DNA from: Shewanella kaireitica
GTDB lineage: Bacteria; Pseudomonadota; Gammaproteobacteria; Enterobacterales; Shewanellaceae
Reading direction: 5' to 3'
NCBI RefSeq assembly: GCF_023284045.1
Contig: NZ_JAKIKQ010000004.1
Span: 62,001-126,000 of the forward strand
Length of the DNA stretch: 64,000 bases
Under the pieces are notes generated by a model. It worked only from the letters and a program-made list of their open reading frames with translations, did not search any database and was not told where the DNA came from. Shown piece by piece: positions 39,870 through 48,513 of this stretch. The position numbers and the translations under genes were made by a program. Within the stretch, counting starts at the first letter, position 1; every line of letters begins with the position of its first letter.

Positions 39870-41420
39870 ATGACGCTACTTCGCAATAAGTTTGCAAAAA
39901 GTCTGGCACTATTGCCGCTAACCGCTGGGCTAATGTCCTTTGCTGCGGTGGGAGCGGACAAGCCAAATATTCTAGTTATTTGGGGAGATGATATTGGACA
40001 GTCTAATATCAGTGCTTATACCTTCGGTGTAATGGGCTATAAAACACCTAATATTGATAGTATTGCCAAAGAGGGGATGATGTTTACCGATTACTATGGT
40101 GAACAGTCCTGTACTGCTGGACGCTCAACCTTTATCACCGGGCAAAGTGTATTCCGTACTGGCTTATCAAAGGTGGGAATGCCCGGGGCGGATATAGGCT
40201 TACAGGCAAAAGATGCAACCATTGCTGAAATTCTTAAGCCTATGGGGTACGCCACGGGGCAGTTTGGTAAAAACCATCTCGGAGACAAAGATGAATTCTT
40301 GCCTACAAATCACGGTTTCGATGAGTTTTTTGGAAACTTATACCACTTAAATGCTGAAGAAGAGCCTGAAAATGCCGATTACCCTAAGAACCCTGAATTT
40401 CGCAAGAAGTTTGGCCCACGTGGGGTTATCAAGTCATCTGCTGACGGCAAGATTGAAGATACAGGGCCGTTAACCAAAAAGCGTATGGAAACAGTGGACG
40501 ATGAAACGGTTGCTGCTGCTATCGACTTTATGGAGCGAACAGTAAAAAGCAAAAAACCGTTCTTTGTATGGTGGAGTGGCACCCGCATGCATTTTCGTAC
40601 GCATGTGAAAGCTGAACTGCAAGGTTCAAGTGGTTTAAGTAATTATGCTGATGGCATGATAGAGCACGATAATCACGTAGGGCAACTGCTCGATACCGTA
40701 GATAAGTTAGGTATCAAAGACAATACCATCGTATTTTACTCTACCGACAACGGCCCACATATGAATACTTGGCCGGATGCGGGAACAACACCTTTCAGAG
40801 GTGAGAAAAATACTAACTGGGAGGGAGCTTATCGAGTTCCCGCCATGGTGAGTTGGCCTGGAAACATCGAAGCAGGCTCAGTCTCTAATGAAATTATGCA
40901 TCATATGGATTGGCTGCCGACATTTGCAGCCGCAGCAGGTGACAGCAAAGTTAAAGACAAGCTATTAAAAGGCCATAAAGCCGGCAGTAAGAAGTTTAAA
41001 AACCATCTCGATGGTTATAATTTCTTGCCCTATTTAACTGGTAAAGATAAATCTGGCCCTCGTGAAGAGATCTTTTATTTTACTGATGATGGTGATCTTG
41101 CGGCTTTACGTTTTAAAAACTGGAAGTTGGTCTTTATGGAGCAGCGTCTTGCTGGAACATTAGCTTTATGGGCTGAGCCATTTGTGGTGCTGCGTCTCCC
41201 TAAGATTTATAACCTAAGAATGGATCCTTATGAAAATGCCGATATAACCTCAAATACCTATTGGGATTGGATGTTAGATCGAGCATTTATGTTGGTTCCT
41301 GCTCAGGTTTATGTTGGCAAGTTCCTCGAAACCTTTAAAGAATATCCACCTAGCCAAAAAGCCGCGAGCTTTAGCCTAGATCAGGTTATGGAGAAATTAC
41401 AGCAACCTGCGAGTAAATAG
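39870..41420 (+). CDS. periplasmic sulfatase (arylsulfatase family)
   Basis: 516-residue alkaline-phosphatase-superfamily sulfatase. The signal peptide covers about residues 1-29 (cleavage after AVGA). Metal-site motif WGDDIGQSN follows; the Cys to be converted to formylglycine is C81 in CTAGRSTFITG; GKNHLGD is near residue 135 and STDNGPHMN near 290. The motif has Ala where the classical CxPxR has Pro. A CxAxR core is accepted by radical-SAM anaerobic sulfatase maturases, while FGE prefers Pro. No maturase gene is in the window. It has an SD GGAG and its own terminator. The substrate is unknown: sulfated marine polysaccharides, aryl sulfates or phosphonate-like esters are possible. Confidence 0.88.
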   Translation: MTLLRNKFAKSLALLPLTAGLMSFAAVGADKPNILVIWGDDIGQSNISAYTFGVMGYKTPNIDSIAKEGMMFTDYYGEQSCTAGRSTFITGQSVFRTGLSKVGMPGADIGLQAKDATIAEILKPMGYATGQFGKNHLGDKDEFLPTNHGFDEFFGNLYHLNAEEEPENADYPKNPEFRKKFGPRGVIKSSADGKIEDTGPLTKKRMETVDDETVAAAIDFMERTVKSKKPFFVWWSGTRMHFRTHVKAELQGSSGLSNYADGMIEHDNHVGQLLDTVDKLGIKDNTIVFYSTDNGPHMNTWPDAGTTPFRGEKNTNWEGAYRVPAMVSWPGNIEAGSVSNEIMHHMDWLPTFAAAAGDSKVKDKLLKGHKAGSKKFKNHLDGYNFLPYLTGKDKSGPREEIFYFTDDGDLAALRFKNWKLVFMEQRLAGTLALWAEPFVVLRLPKIYNLRMDPYENADITSNTYWDWMLDRAFMLVPAQVYVGKFLETFKEYPPSQKAASFSLDQVMEKLQQPASK

Positions 41421-41433
41421 AGTTAACAATGAC

Positions 41434-41455
41434 AAAGGGCGCTTGCGCCCTTTTT
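41434..41455 (+). terminator. Rho-independent terminator after the sulfatase gene
   Basis: AAAGGGCGC-TT-GCGCCCTTT with a T run. It separates the sulfatase from the Bat operon. Confidence 0.9.
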
Positions 41456-41523
41456 CTATTTTTAAAAAGGTTAGTGTTAGCGCTTTTTAAAAATAGAAAA
41501 TGTGCATTAAGGATATTCACTGT

Positions 41524-42501
41524 ATGGACAGCCAAGCAATATATTCACAGCTTAATCAGTTGCAAGTTGCGCTAGAGGAACAAGTTCTCGGTCAAGAGCA
41601 TGTTGTAAAAAGTCTCGTCTTAGCACTATTGGCTGACGGGCATGTGCTACTCGAAGGGCTACCAGGCACAGCTAAAACACGCTCTGTAAAAACCTTAGCT
41701 GATTTGTTGAACCTATCTCAAGGGCGAGTTCAATTTACTCCTGATCTCTTACCCTCTGACGTCATTGGTTATGAAGCGCTATCATCTTCAGAAAATAACA
41801 ACATTGACTTCAATCCCGGCCCTATTTTTAACCATATCTTGCTGGCGGATGAGATTAACCGAGCACCACCCAAAGTTCAGTCTGCGTTACTTGAAGCGAT
41901 GGAGGAGCGTCAAGTCACCATTGGAAATACCAGCCATCCAATGCAAGCCGTGTTTTTAGTTTTAGCGACTCAAAACCCAGTAGAGCAAGAGGGAACCTAC
42001 CCTCTACCTGAAGCACAGATGGATCGATTTCTGTTTAAAGTAGTTATTGATTACCCAGATGATGAAACTGAATTGGCGATTATTCGCCTCACTCGTGGAC
42101 AGGAAGCGCAAAATGATACTAAGTCACTCAACACCGATAATGCTGAAGAGTTGATCATGCAGGGGAGGCAATTAGTGCATCAAGTCTTCATGTCTGAAAG
42201 CATTGAAAAGTATATTGTAGCGTTAGTGATGGGCACCCGAAAGCCAGAAAGGTATCCAAACAGCGAGTTACATAAATATATCAAGATAGGGGCTAGCCCC
42301 AGAGCGTCAATAGCGCTTGATAAAGCCTCTAGAGCTCATGCAGTCCTTGAGGGCAGAGACTATGTTGACCCTGATGATGTGCGAGCTGTTGTATTAGCGG
42401 TGCTGAGTCATCGATTAATGCTTTCTTATGCTGCAGTCGCTGATGGTATGAGTGCTCAAGACGTGGTGAAAGAACTCGTTAGTGTGACGCCTGTATTATG
42501 A
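41524..42501 (+). CDS. MoxR-family AAA+ ATPase
   Basis: Chaperone-like AAA+ ATPase, first gene of the Bat operon. The 325-residue form begins at ATG 41524 with AAGGAT upstream; the frame continues eight codons further. Walker A GLPGTAKT is near residue 49, Walker B LLADEINRAPPKVQSALLEAMEE near 106, and sensor 1 VLATQNPVEQEGTYPLPEAQMDRF near 150. The C-terminal lid domain ends near DVVKELVSV. MoxR ATPases act with VWA proteins to assemble or activate envelope complexes, which fits the downstream genes. Confidence 0.95.
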   Translation: MDSQAIYSQLNQLQVALEEQVLGQEHVVKSLVLALLADGHVLLEGLPGTAKTRSVKTLADLLNLSQGRVQFTPDLLPSDVIGYEALSSSENNNIDFNPGPIFNHILLADEINRAPPKVQSALLEAMEERQVTIGNTSHPMQAVFLVLATQNPVEQEGTYPLPEAQMDRFLFKVVIDYPDDETELAIIRLTRGQEAQNDTKSLNTDNAEELIMQGRQLVHQVFMSESIEKYIVALVMGTRKPERYPNSELHKYIKIGASPRASIALDKASRAHAVLEGRDYVDPDDVRAVVLAVLSHRLMLSYAAVADGMSAQDVVKELVSVTPVL

Positions 42502-42520
42502 ATAATACTTCGAGCCAGCT

Positions 42521-43453
42521 ATGAATCAGCGCGATCCTAGGATCTATACCAATTTAGCTGCGTTATTGGCACTTAGAGAGGAAAGTCGTCAACTGTCGTT
42601 ATCGCCGCGGTATAGGCCTGCGGGAATGCTCTCTGGCCGACATGCGTCGCGGATAAAAGGTCGCGGATTAAATTTTGAAGAGCTGAGACAATATCAAGCT
42701 GGTGACAATATTCGGCAAATTGACTCCAGAGTTTCAGCCCGCCTAGGTAAGCCCTATGTGAGAGTTTACTCTGAAGAAACTGATAGACCTGTTCATATCA
42801 TTGTCGATCAGCGCTTGCCGATGTTTTTTGGTAGCCAAGTTAACACCAAGTCAGTAACCGCTGCGCATTTAGCTGCGCTGTTAGCATGGCAAGTATTTGA
42901 TGCGGGAGACAGAGTTGGAGGCGTTGTATTGGCCAGTAATGATTTAGTGTCAATATCGCCAAAGCGTTCAAGTCATAATGTTGTTCATCTGCTCGAAGCA
43001 ATTGTTACTGCTAATAATGGACTACAGCTGTCATCGGCGGACAACACAGCCAATGCTTCACAATCGATATTCTCAATGGTGAGGCCACTCATTTCGACTT
43101 TAAGTAGCCAGAGCGTATTGATATTGATAACTGATATTGAAGGGATAGAAATTGCTGAGTTGGCTGAGTTAGAGGTGTTATCTCAGAAAACAAACGTATT
43201 GCTTTTTGTCATTCAAGATCCGTTAGAAGATGATTTAACCCGAGCCCATGGTCTGAGTGTATCCCATGGTGAGCAGCAGATTAACATCCAAGCGAATGCT
43301 GATAACCAACTTAAATATGAAAAGCTTTACCAGCAAAGGTTGCTTAGTCTTAAAAAGGCCGTGCTAGGCAGTATATTACCAGTAGGTATTGTCAATACCT
43401 ATGAGCCAGTCATCAGTCAGTTAAGTCGTTTATTGATGGGAGAACCTGAATGA
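42521..43453 (+). CDS. DUF58 domain protein
   Basis: 310-residue protein with the DUF58 signature GRHASRIKGRGLNFEELRQYQAGDNIRQIDSRVSARLGKPYVR (residues about 45-87). The rest is a VWA-like fold (VHIIVDQRLPMFFG near 92, LILITDIEG near 205). The usual IDW of the family reads IDS here. No TM segment is seen. Its place between MoxR and a DUF4381 protein is the standard order. It overlaps the next gene by four bases (ATGA). Confidence 0.92.
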   Translation: MNQRDPRIYTNLAALLALREESRQLSLSPRYRPAGMLSGRHASRIKGRGLNFEELRQYQAGDNIRQIDSRVSARLGKPYVRVYSEETDRPVHIIVDQRLPMFFGSQVNTKSVTAAHLAALLAWQVFDAGDRVGGVVLASNDLVSISPKRSSHNVVHLLEAIVTANNGLQLSSADNTANASQSIFSMVRPLISTLSSQSVLILITDIEGIEIAELAELEVLSQKTNVLLFVIQDPLEDDLTRAHGLSVSHGEQQINIQANADNQLKYEKLYQQRLLSLKKAVLGSILPVGIVNTYEPVISQLSRLLMGEPE

Positions 43454-43920
43454 ATCAGGTGATGCAGTTGGTTGAGATTCCGCTACCTGAGCCTATCTCA
43501 TGGTGGCCTTTGTCTGCTGGTTGGTATGTCGTGCTTATTGGGATTTGTCTTGTACTTGGTTTACTTATTGCCAGAAAAAGGCGGCGCTGGGTTGCCAATA
43601 GATACCGCAGAGTCGCTTACCGCGAGCTGCAAACACTCACATTGGATAATGCTAGTGGCATGAACCAAATCCTTCGTCAGGCAGTTTTGAATGGAAATTC
43701 ATCCATTGTGCTAAACCATACTGGCACAGCGTGGTATCAATTAATTACCAGCAGTAGTGAGCAACCAATATTGAGTGAATCGCAGCTTAATCTACTTGAG
43801 CAGTTGAACTATCAGCCCGCTCAAAGTGTGGCAAAGCAGCTGTCACAAACTGATTTCGTGACGCTAAAAGAGTTATGCCTACGTTGGGTAAAGGAGCATC
43901 ATTTTGAACATGAGTCTTGA
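43450..43920 (+). CDS. DUF4381 domain protein
   Basis: 156-residue protein with one N-terminal TM helix (about 22-40, GWYVVLIGICLVLGLLIA) followed by a basic stretch (RKRRRW) and a cytoplasmic helical domain. The region around LPEPISWWPLSAGWY is the DUF4381 hallmark. It is always found in MoxR-DUF58-VWA operons. Start and stop overlap its neighbours, showing translational coupling. Confidence 0.88.
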   Translation: MNQVMQLVEIPLPEPISWWPLSAGWYVVLIGICLVLGLLIARKRRRWVANRYRRVAYRELQTLTLDNASGMNQILRQAVLNGNSSIVLNHTGTAWYQLITSSSEQPILSESQLNLLEQLNYQPAQSVAKQLSQTDFVTLKELCLRWVKEHHFEHES

Positions 43921-44938
43921 GTATCCATGGATGCTACTACTGCTCATCTTACCTTTTATTATTTTCAAGGCTTCGCCAGCATACAGGCAGCCTGCAGCCT
44001 CTATTTACTTGCCATTTTTCTCACGCATTGTCGCAGCGACAGGCCAAGCGCCTACCTCTGGTAGCCAAATAAAGCAGCGCAAACGTATTCAAGCACTAGC
44101 ACTGCTATTGAGCTGGTTTGTTATTACTCTTTGTATTGCGCGGCCTGTACTTATTGGAGAGCCTATTGTGACCCAAAAGACTGGTAGAGACATGATGATT
44201 GCTGTGGACTTGTCTCAGTCTATGGAGCAGAAAGACTACTTGTTACCGAGCAACGAGTCATCTCAAGATGGCCAATTGAAAGTGGCCAGTAAGGTATCTC
44301 GCTTAGTGGCACTTAAATCACTGCTTAGCACCTTTTCACAGCAACGCGATGGTGACAGGCTTGGTTTGATCGTGTTTGGCTCTGGCGCCTACCTGCAAGT
44401 CCCTTTTACTGAGGACATTAGGTTATGGCAAACATTGCTAGAGCAAATGGATACGCAGATGGCTGGGCCCGCGACAGCAATTGGTGATGCTATAGGCCTA
44501 AGTATTCGCGCATTTGAGCGTTCCAATACTAGCCAGCGCATTCTTTTATTGGTCACTGATGGCAGCGATACTAGCTCTAGACTCGATCCTGTCGATGCTG
44601 CCCGAGTTGCCGCTGCTGAAGGTATTGAAATTTTCACTCTAGGAATGGGCTCTATTGATACTGAGGGCGAGGACCAAGTTGATTTTAATACTCTTAATAA
44701 AATAGCTAAGATCACTAATGGTAGGGCGTTTGAAGGCAATAGTAGTACAGCTATCGCCGAGATATTGGCTCAAATTGACACCATAGCGCCTGCTAAGTAT
44801 CAGCAGAATAGTTTCCAACCTAAATCAGATCTTTACCCGTGGCTACTTGGGCCTATGCTCGTCATTTATATTTGTGTGTGGTTGTCATTGAATATTTCAG
44901 CGGCGGTGAGAGTGAGAAGGCGGGCTTATGTTGACTAG
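43910..44938 (+). CDS. batA: VWA domain membrane protein (BatA-like)
   Basis: 342 residues. An N-terminal TM pair (about 8-22 and 60-80) is followed by a von Willebrand A domain with the MIDAS motif DLSQSM near residue 97 and LVTDGSD near 200, then a C-terminal TM (about 307-328). The ATG at 43910 overlaps DUF4381. A TTG at 43904 lies 7 nt after the SD AAGGAG and could be the true start, adding two residues. BatA-like proteins are periplasm-facing partners of MoxR. It overlaps batB by 11 bp. Confidence 0.9.
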   Translation: MSLEYPWMLLLLILPFIIFKASPAYRQPAASIYLPFFSRIVAATGQAPTSGSQIKQRKRIQALALLLSWFVITLCIARPVLIGEPIVTQKTGRDMMIAVDLSQSMEQKDYLLPSNESSQDGQLKVASKVSRLVALKSLLSTFSQQRDGDRLGLIVFGSGAYLQVPFTEDIRLWQTLLEQMDTQMAGPATAIGDAIGLSIRAFERSNTSQRILLLVTDGSDTSSRLDPVDAARVAAAEGIEIFTLGMGSIDTEGEDQVDFNTLNKIAKITNGRAFEGNSSTAIAEILAQIDTIAPAKYQQNSFQPKSDLYPWLLGPMLVIYICVWLSLNISAAVRVRRRAYVD

Positions 44939-46493
44939 CTTTCAGTTTTCAGCTCCTGCCTGGCTATTACTCTTTTTTCCGATAGCTTTGTTGATGTATG
45001 GGCTTTGGCGCAATCGAGTGTTGGCTGAAGAACAGGCTGGTGATGGGATAATCGCAGCTCATCTTGCAAAGACCTTCTCTAGGCAAAATAGCCACAAAAC
45101 GGCAACTGCGCCGATTACCTTAACACTACTTTGCGGCAGTTTGATTGTGATCGCCTTAGCGGGACCCAGCTGGCTAAAGGCCAGTGGTGATAGCATTAAG
45201 GCACCGCTGGTAATAGCGCTAGATCTATCACCTTCGATGCAAGAGCGGCAACAAGGTATTGAGCATTTAACTCGGGCAAAATTAGCGATTACCACCTTAT
45301 TACAACAGGGGAGTGCAAGACCTATCTCCTTGGTGGCATTTTCGGGGAGTAGCCATCAAGTATTACCCGCATCAGACCAACTCGCATTACTGACTTTATA
45401 TCTGGGGTATTTATCACCAGGTATGATGCCTGTCGGGGGAGATGATATTGATACTTTGGTCAGCATTATCAGTGCTATGCCAGAGATTGAAGAATTTGGT
45501 TTCGATCTGTTGATCTTTTCTGATGGTTTTACCGGTGGTCGCGAGTTATCAGGTTTGGCTGATCGGCTAAACGCACAGGTGGTAATTGCCGCATTGACCA
45601 CCGAGGCTGAAGAGGGGGCGAGAAAGCTTGGCTATGGCGTTATCGGTAGCGAAAGTTTGATTGAAAACCCTGATAGGTTGCTTGCCAAAGTCGCTAGTTT
45701 GGAGCAACGTGCACTAGGAGAGTCTAGCCGACGGGTTAACTTTGGCTATTGGTTACTCTATCCCGCAGGGCTTATTTTGCTGTTGTTTTTTCGTAAAGGT
45801 TTTAGTCTTTATTGGGCAAGCGCCATTGTACTATGCGTCAGTTTACTTCCGGCTCCTGTACAAGCGAGTTGGCTCGATTGGTTTTTCAGCGAAAATCAAC
45901 AAGGGCAGTACTATTACAATCAAGGTGATTATCAAACTGCGGCAACTATCTTTACTGACCCACATTGGAAAGCACAGGCGTATTACCAAGCTAAAGAGTA
46001 CAGTAAAGCGGCAAAAATATATCGCCAACAGAACGATTTGCAAAGTCTATTTAATCTAGCGATGACATACACTCGCGGTAGGAATTACAGTAAAGCGCAA
46101 TCTCTGTATCAGTTGTTGATTGAAATCGATGCAGATTTCCCTGGCGCCGAAACTAATTTACGCATTGTGACCCAACTCATCCGAGATATTAAACAGCTCG
46201 GTGAAAGCCAGCAGGAGGAACATCCACCTGAATCGATTAACCCCGATGACATGACGGATCCCGAGCTTGGCGCTGATAAACCGCAGATGGGTAAGATTAC
46301 GGTTGAGATCCAACAATTATCGGTTGAAGAGCTATTAAATAGCGAGACTAAAAAGCAGCAGTGGTTGACCGATATTAGCAAAGATCCACAACAGTTCTTA
46401 GCGGCAAAATTTCAGGCTGAATATAACCGCTCTCAGCTGCAAAGTCCTTCTTCGTCAGGCCAAAGTCCTGAGGTAACGACTAATGGCAAATAG
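44928..46493 (+). CDS. batB: VWA plus TPR membrane protein (BatB-BatC fusion)
   Basis: 521 residues. Two N-terminal TM helices, a VWA domain with MIDAS DLSPSM near residue 97 and LIFSDGFTGG near 195, and TM helices near 275-310. Then a TPR region (about 320-420: YYNQGDYQTAATIF, AYYQAKEYSKAAKIY, LAMTYTRGRNYSKAQSLY) and a polar Gln/Ser/Pro-rich tail. In other bacteria the TPR part is a separate BatC; here the two are one protein. It overlaps both neighbours by 11 bp. Confidence 0.9.
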   Translation: MLTSFQFSAPAWLLLFFPIALLMYGLWRNRVLAEEQAGDGIIAAHLAKTFSRQNSHKTATAPITLTLLCGSLIVIALAGPSWLKASGDSIKAPLVIALDLSPSMQERQQGIEHLTRAKLAITTLLQQGSARPISLVAFSGSSHQVLPASDQLALLTLYLGYLSPGMMPVGGDDIDTLVSIISAMPEIEEFGFDLLIFSDGFTGGRELSGLADRLNAQVVIAALTTEAEEGARKLGYGVIGSESLIENPDRLLAKVASLEQRALGESSRRVNFGYWLLYPAGLILLLFFRKGFSLYWASAIVLCVSLLPAPVQASWLDWFFSENQQGQYYYNQGDYQTAATIFTDPHWKAQAYYQAKEYSKAAKIYRQQNDLQSLFNLAMTYTRGRNYSKAQSLYQLLIEIDADFPGAETNLRIVTQLIRDIKQLGESQQEEHPPESINPDDMTDPELGADKPQMGKITVEIQQLSVEELLNSETKKQQWLTDISKDPQQFLAAKFQAEYNRSQLQSPSSSGQSPEVTTNGK

Positions 46494-47736
46494 ACGAAAG
46501 TGTTATACAAATCGACTGAAGCAATTCCTGCCATTTTTATTGGGGTTACTGGCTTTTTTTCAGCTTAGTGCCCTCGCTAATAACCATAAAGTAGCGGGCG
46601 AAGATAATGCGATATTCACTAGCCGGCTACTAACGCAAGTGTCTAATGTTCACCCCGTAGTCGGGGAGCAGGTGGTGTTGCGCTTTGAGCTGCTGGTCAA
46701 TGGTTTTTTTAATGGTGGCACTCAATTTGAACTGCCCTCCATGTCTACGGCAAGATTATCTCGAGCCTCTTCGTTCGCCATTAATGGTAACAAAAAGATT
46801 GCGGGGGTAACTTACTCCTCTCAGCTATGGGAAGTATATCTTTATCCAGAGCAACAAGGATTAATAGAGTTGCCGAGTGTCAGGTTTGATATTAAATTTA
46901 TGGATAATGTTAGCCTGCAACCAAAGACGCTGAGTTTGCTCTCTGAACCTAAAGTGTTCTACGCCTATACACCAGCGGATATTCCCAATAATGAGCCCTA
47001 CATAGTCGCAGAGCAGGTTTCAATCGACGAGCAATGGTCCGAGCCTAAGCAAAGCTACCAAATAGGCGATGTGATTGAGCGTGAAATTACCATCTCGGTT
47101 GTTAATTTACCCTCGATGAATATTCCAAGGCTTAAGGTTGCTGCGCCTAAAGGAGTCAAGCTTATTGCGCAAGAAGCTAAATTGAAGGATAAGGTTAATC
47201 GTGGCGAAAGTATTGCAACCGTTAGCCAGACATACCGCTACATTATTCACCGAAGCGGAGAGTATCTATTGGGGGGGGAAAACCTTAATTGGTGGCAGCC
47301 TGATGTTGGATTAAATCAGCTGCAATATTCGACATATAGCGTTGCTGTAAAGGGCAGTGTCGTTAATCATAAATGGCTCCTTGCTGCTTGTGTATTAGTG
47401 TTGGCTATCGTGGGCTTAATGCTGATCTGCAAGTACAAAAAATTGAAGCTGCCTCAAAATGTGCAGCTAAGCCAAGCATTAATGCTAAGAGATTGGCGGA
47501 GGTTTATTAACTTACTTTACCAGCGTGGTGATAAAGTATCAGCTCCGGCGCAAATAAAGCCTCACGTTACTGTTAAGCAACCTGTAACAGATGAGCTTAC
47601 AAACAAGCAGCAAGCGATATCGAGATTGTTTGAACATTACTTTGGGCCTCGTTTGGCTAAAGAGCGTGATGATATCGAAGCTCAACCTGCGGATGAACTA
47701 TCTTTAAAAAAGCTGTTTAGATATGTTGTAAGGTAA
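46483..47736 (+). CDS. batD: BatD-like protein (oxygen tolerance family)
   Basis: 417 residues: a signal peptide-like N-terminus (hydrophobic about 12-33, ending SALANN), an extended beta-rich periplasmic region (about 40-295), one TM helix (about 297-317), and a cytoplasmic tail. The C-terminal part contains LFEHYFGPRLAKERDD. BatD proteins close the Bat operons of Bacteroides, Leptospira and many proteobacteria. A run of eight G (47271-47278) lies in the coding sequence. No terminator is obvious after it. Confidence 0.85.
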   Translation: MANRRKCYTNRLKQFLPFLLGLLAFFQLSALANNHKVAGEDNAIFTSRLLTQVSNVHPVVGEQVVLRFELLVNGFFNGGTQFELPSMSTARLSRASSFAINGNKKIAGVTYSSQLWEVYLYPEQQGLIELPSVRFDIKFMDNVSLQPKTLSLLSEPKVFYAYTPADIPNNEPYIVAEQVSIDEQWSEPKQSYQIGDVIEREITISVVNLPSMNIPRLKVAAPKGVKLIAQEAKLKDKVNRGESIATVSQTYRYIIHRSGEYLLGGENLNWWQPDVGLNQLQYSTYSVAVKGSVVNHKWLLAACVLVLAIVGLMLICKYKKLKLPQNVQLSQALMLRDWRRFINLLYQRGDKVSAPAQIKPHVTVKQPVTDELTNKQQAISRLFEHYFGPRLAKERDDIEAQPADELSLKKLFRYVVR

Positions 47737-48248
47737 CCCCTTCGTTAAAAGGCATGCTATGCCCTACAAATTGGCGATAACTTCCCGCTCTTAATTGCCG
47801 TTTCCCTTTGTGCATAAAACCTCATATTACTGTGATTGGTCGTGATCTGTTCTTATATCTGAAATCAATTTCCTTCAATTTAACGACCTAATTGAGTAAA
47901 TAAGATGATATTTGTTTTTTGGTTATCTATTCCTCAGTATGGGTGGGCTTTTTTTGTTAAATCTTCATCATGTGGTGTTTGTTTTTATTTTTATTGGTAT
48001 GACCAATTTACAAAGCTCTCGCTATTTTGTTATAGATTAGTTATTGTTTTTGCCAATGATAGCGGCAACAGCCTATTAGTAGCTATTTTTCGTTATCAAC
48101 AGAAATGCATAATATGTGAATAAATAGTGATTGAATGTTTGTATTGTTTCAGTGTGTTCACAACTGGCTAAATGAACTGTGGTAGGTGATTGTTCATTTA
48201 GCTGGGTAGTTTGCACTTTGGCAATTTTATTGTTGGTGAGAGGATTAG
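47737..48248 (+). other. 512-bp intergenic region between batD and oadG
   Basis: AT-rich, with no convincing gene. A 72-codon ORF at 47905-48123 has no recognisable features and no good SD. The 3' part holds a perfect 11-bp inverted repeat (48167-48202), likely in the oad leader or operator. Confidence 0.5.
48167..48202 (+). promoter_or_regulatory. perfect 11-bp inverted repeat upstream of oadGAB
   Basis: GCTAAATGAAC (48167-48177) and GTTCATTTAGC (48192-48202) flank a 14-nt spacer, 46 bp before the oadG ATG. No T tract follows. It may be an operator or an mRNA hairpin. Confidence 0.55.
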
Positions 48249-48494
48249 ATGGAAGCAATATCAGAACAGTTAACCGATGCGCTAGGAATAATGATCCTCG
48301 GCATGTGTTTGGTTTTTGTGTTTTTAAGTGTATTGATTTTGGCGATGAAGCTAGTTGCTAAGAAATATGCTCCAGAGCCCCAAGAAAAAAAACGTAACAT
48401 TGCTCTCCAGCCGACAGCAAGCAAACCAACAGTGAGCCCTTTAATGGCTGCTGTAATCGCTTCTGCAATTCATCAACACCGTCAAAAAGCATAA
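48249..48494 (+). CDS. oadG: oxaloacetate decarboxylase, gamma subunit
   Basis: Small membrane subunit that anchors the alpha subunit to the beta pump and helps assembly. The 81 residues have one TM helix (about 13-36, IMILGMCLVFVFLSVLILAMKLVAKK) and a polar C-terminal tail with Pro and basic residues. An SD GAGG lies six bases before the ATG. First gene of the oadGAB operon; oadA starts 19 bp after its stop. Confidence 0.93.
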   Translation: MEAISEQLTDALGIMILGMCLVFVFLSVLILAMKLVAKKYAPEPQEKKRNIALQPTASKPTVSPLMAAVIASAIHQHRQKA

Positions 48495-48513
48495 ATAAAG
48501 TAGGGAGTTTACC

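Noticed and set aside
47905..48123. 72-codon ORF in the batD-oadG gap
   Set aside because: No SD, atypical composition rich in Phe and Tyr from AT-rich DNA, and no family resemblance.
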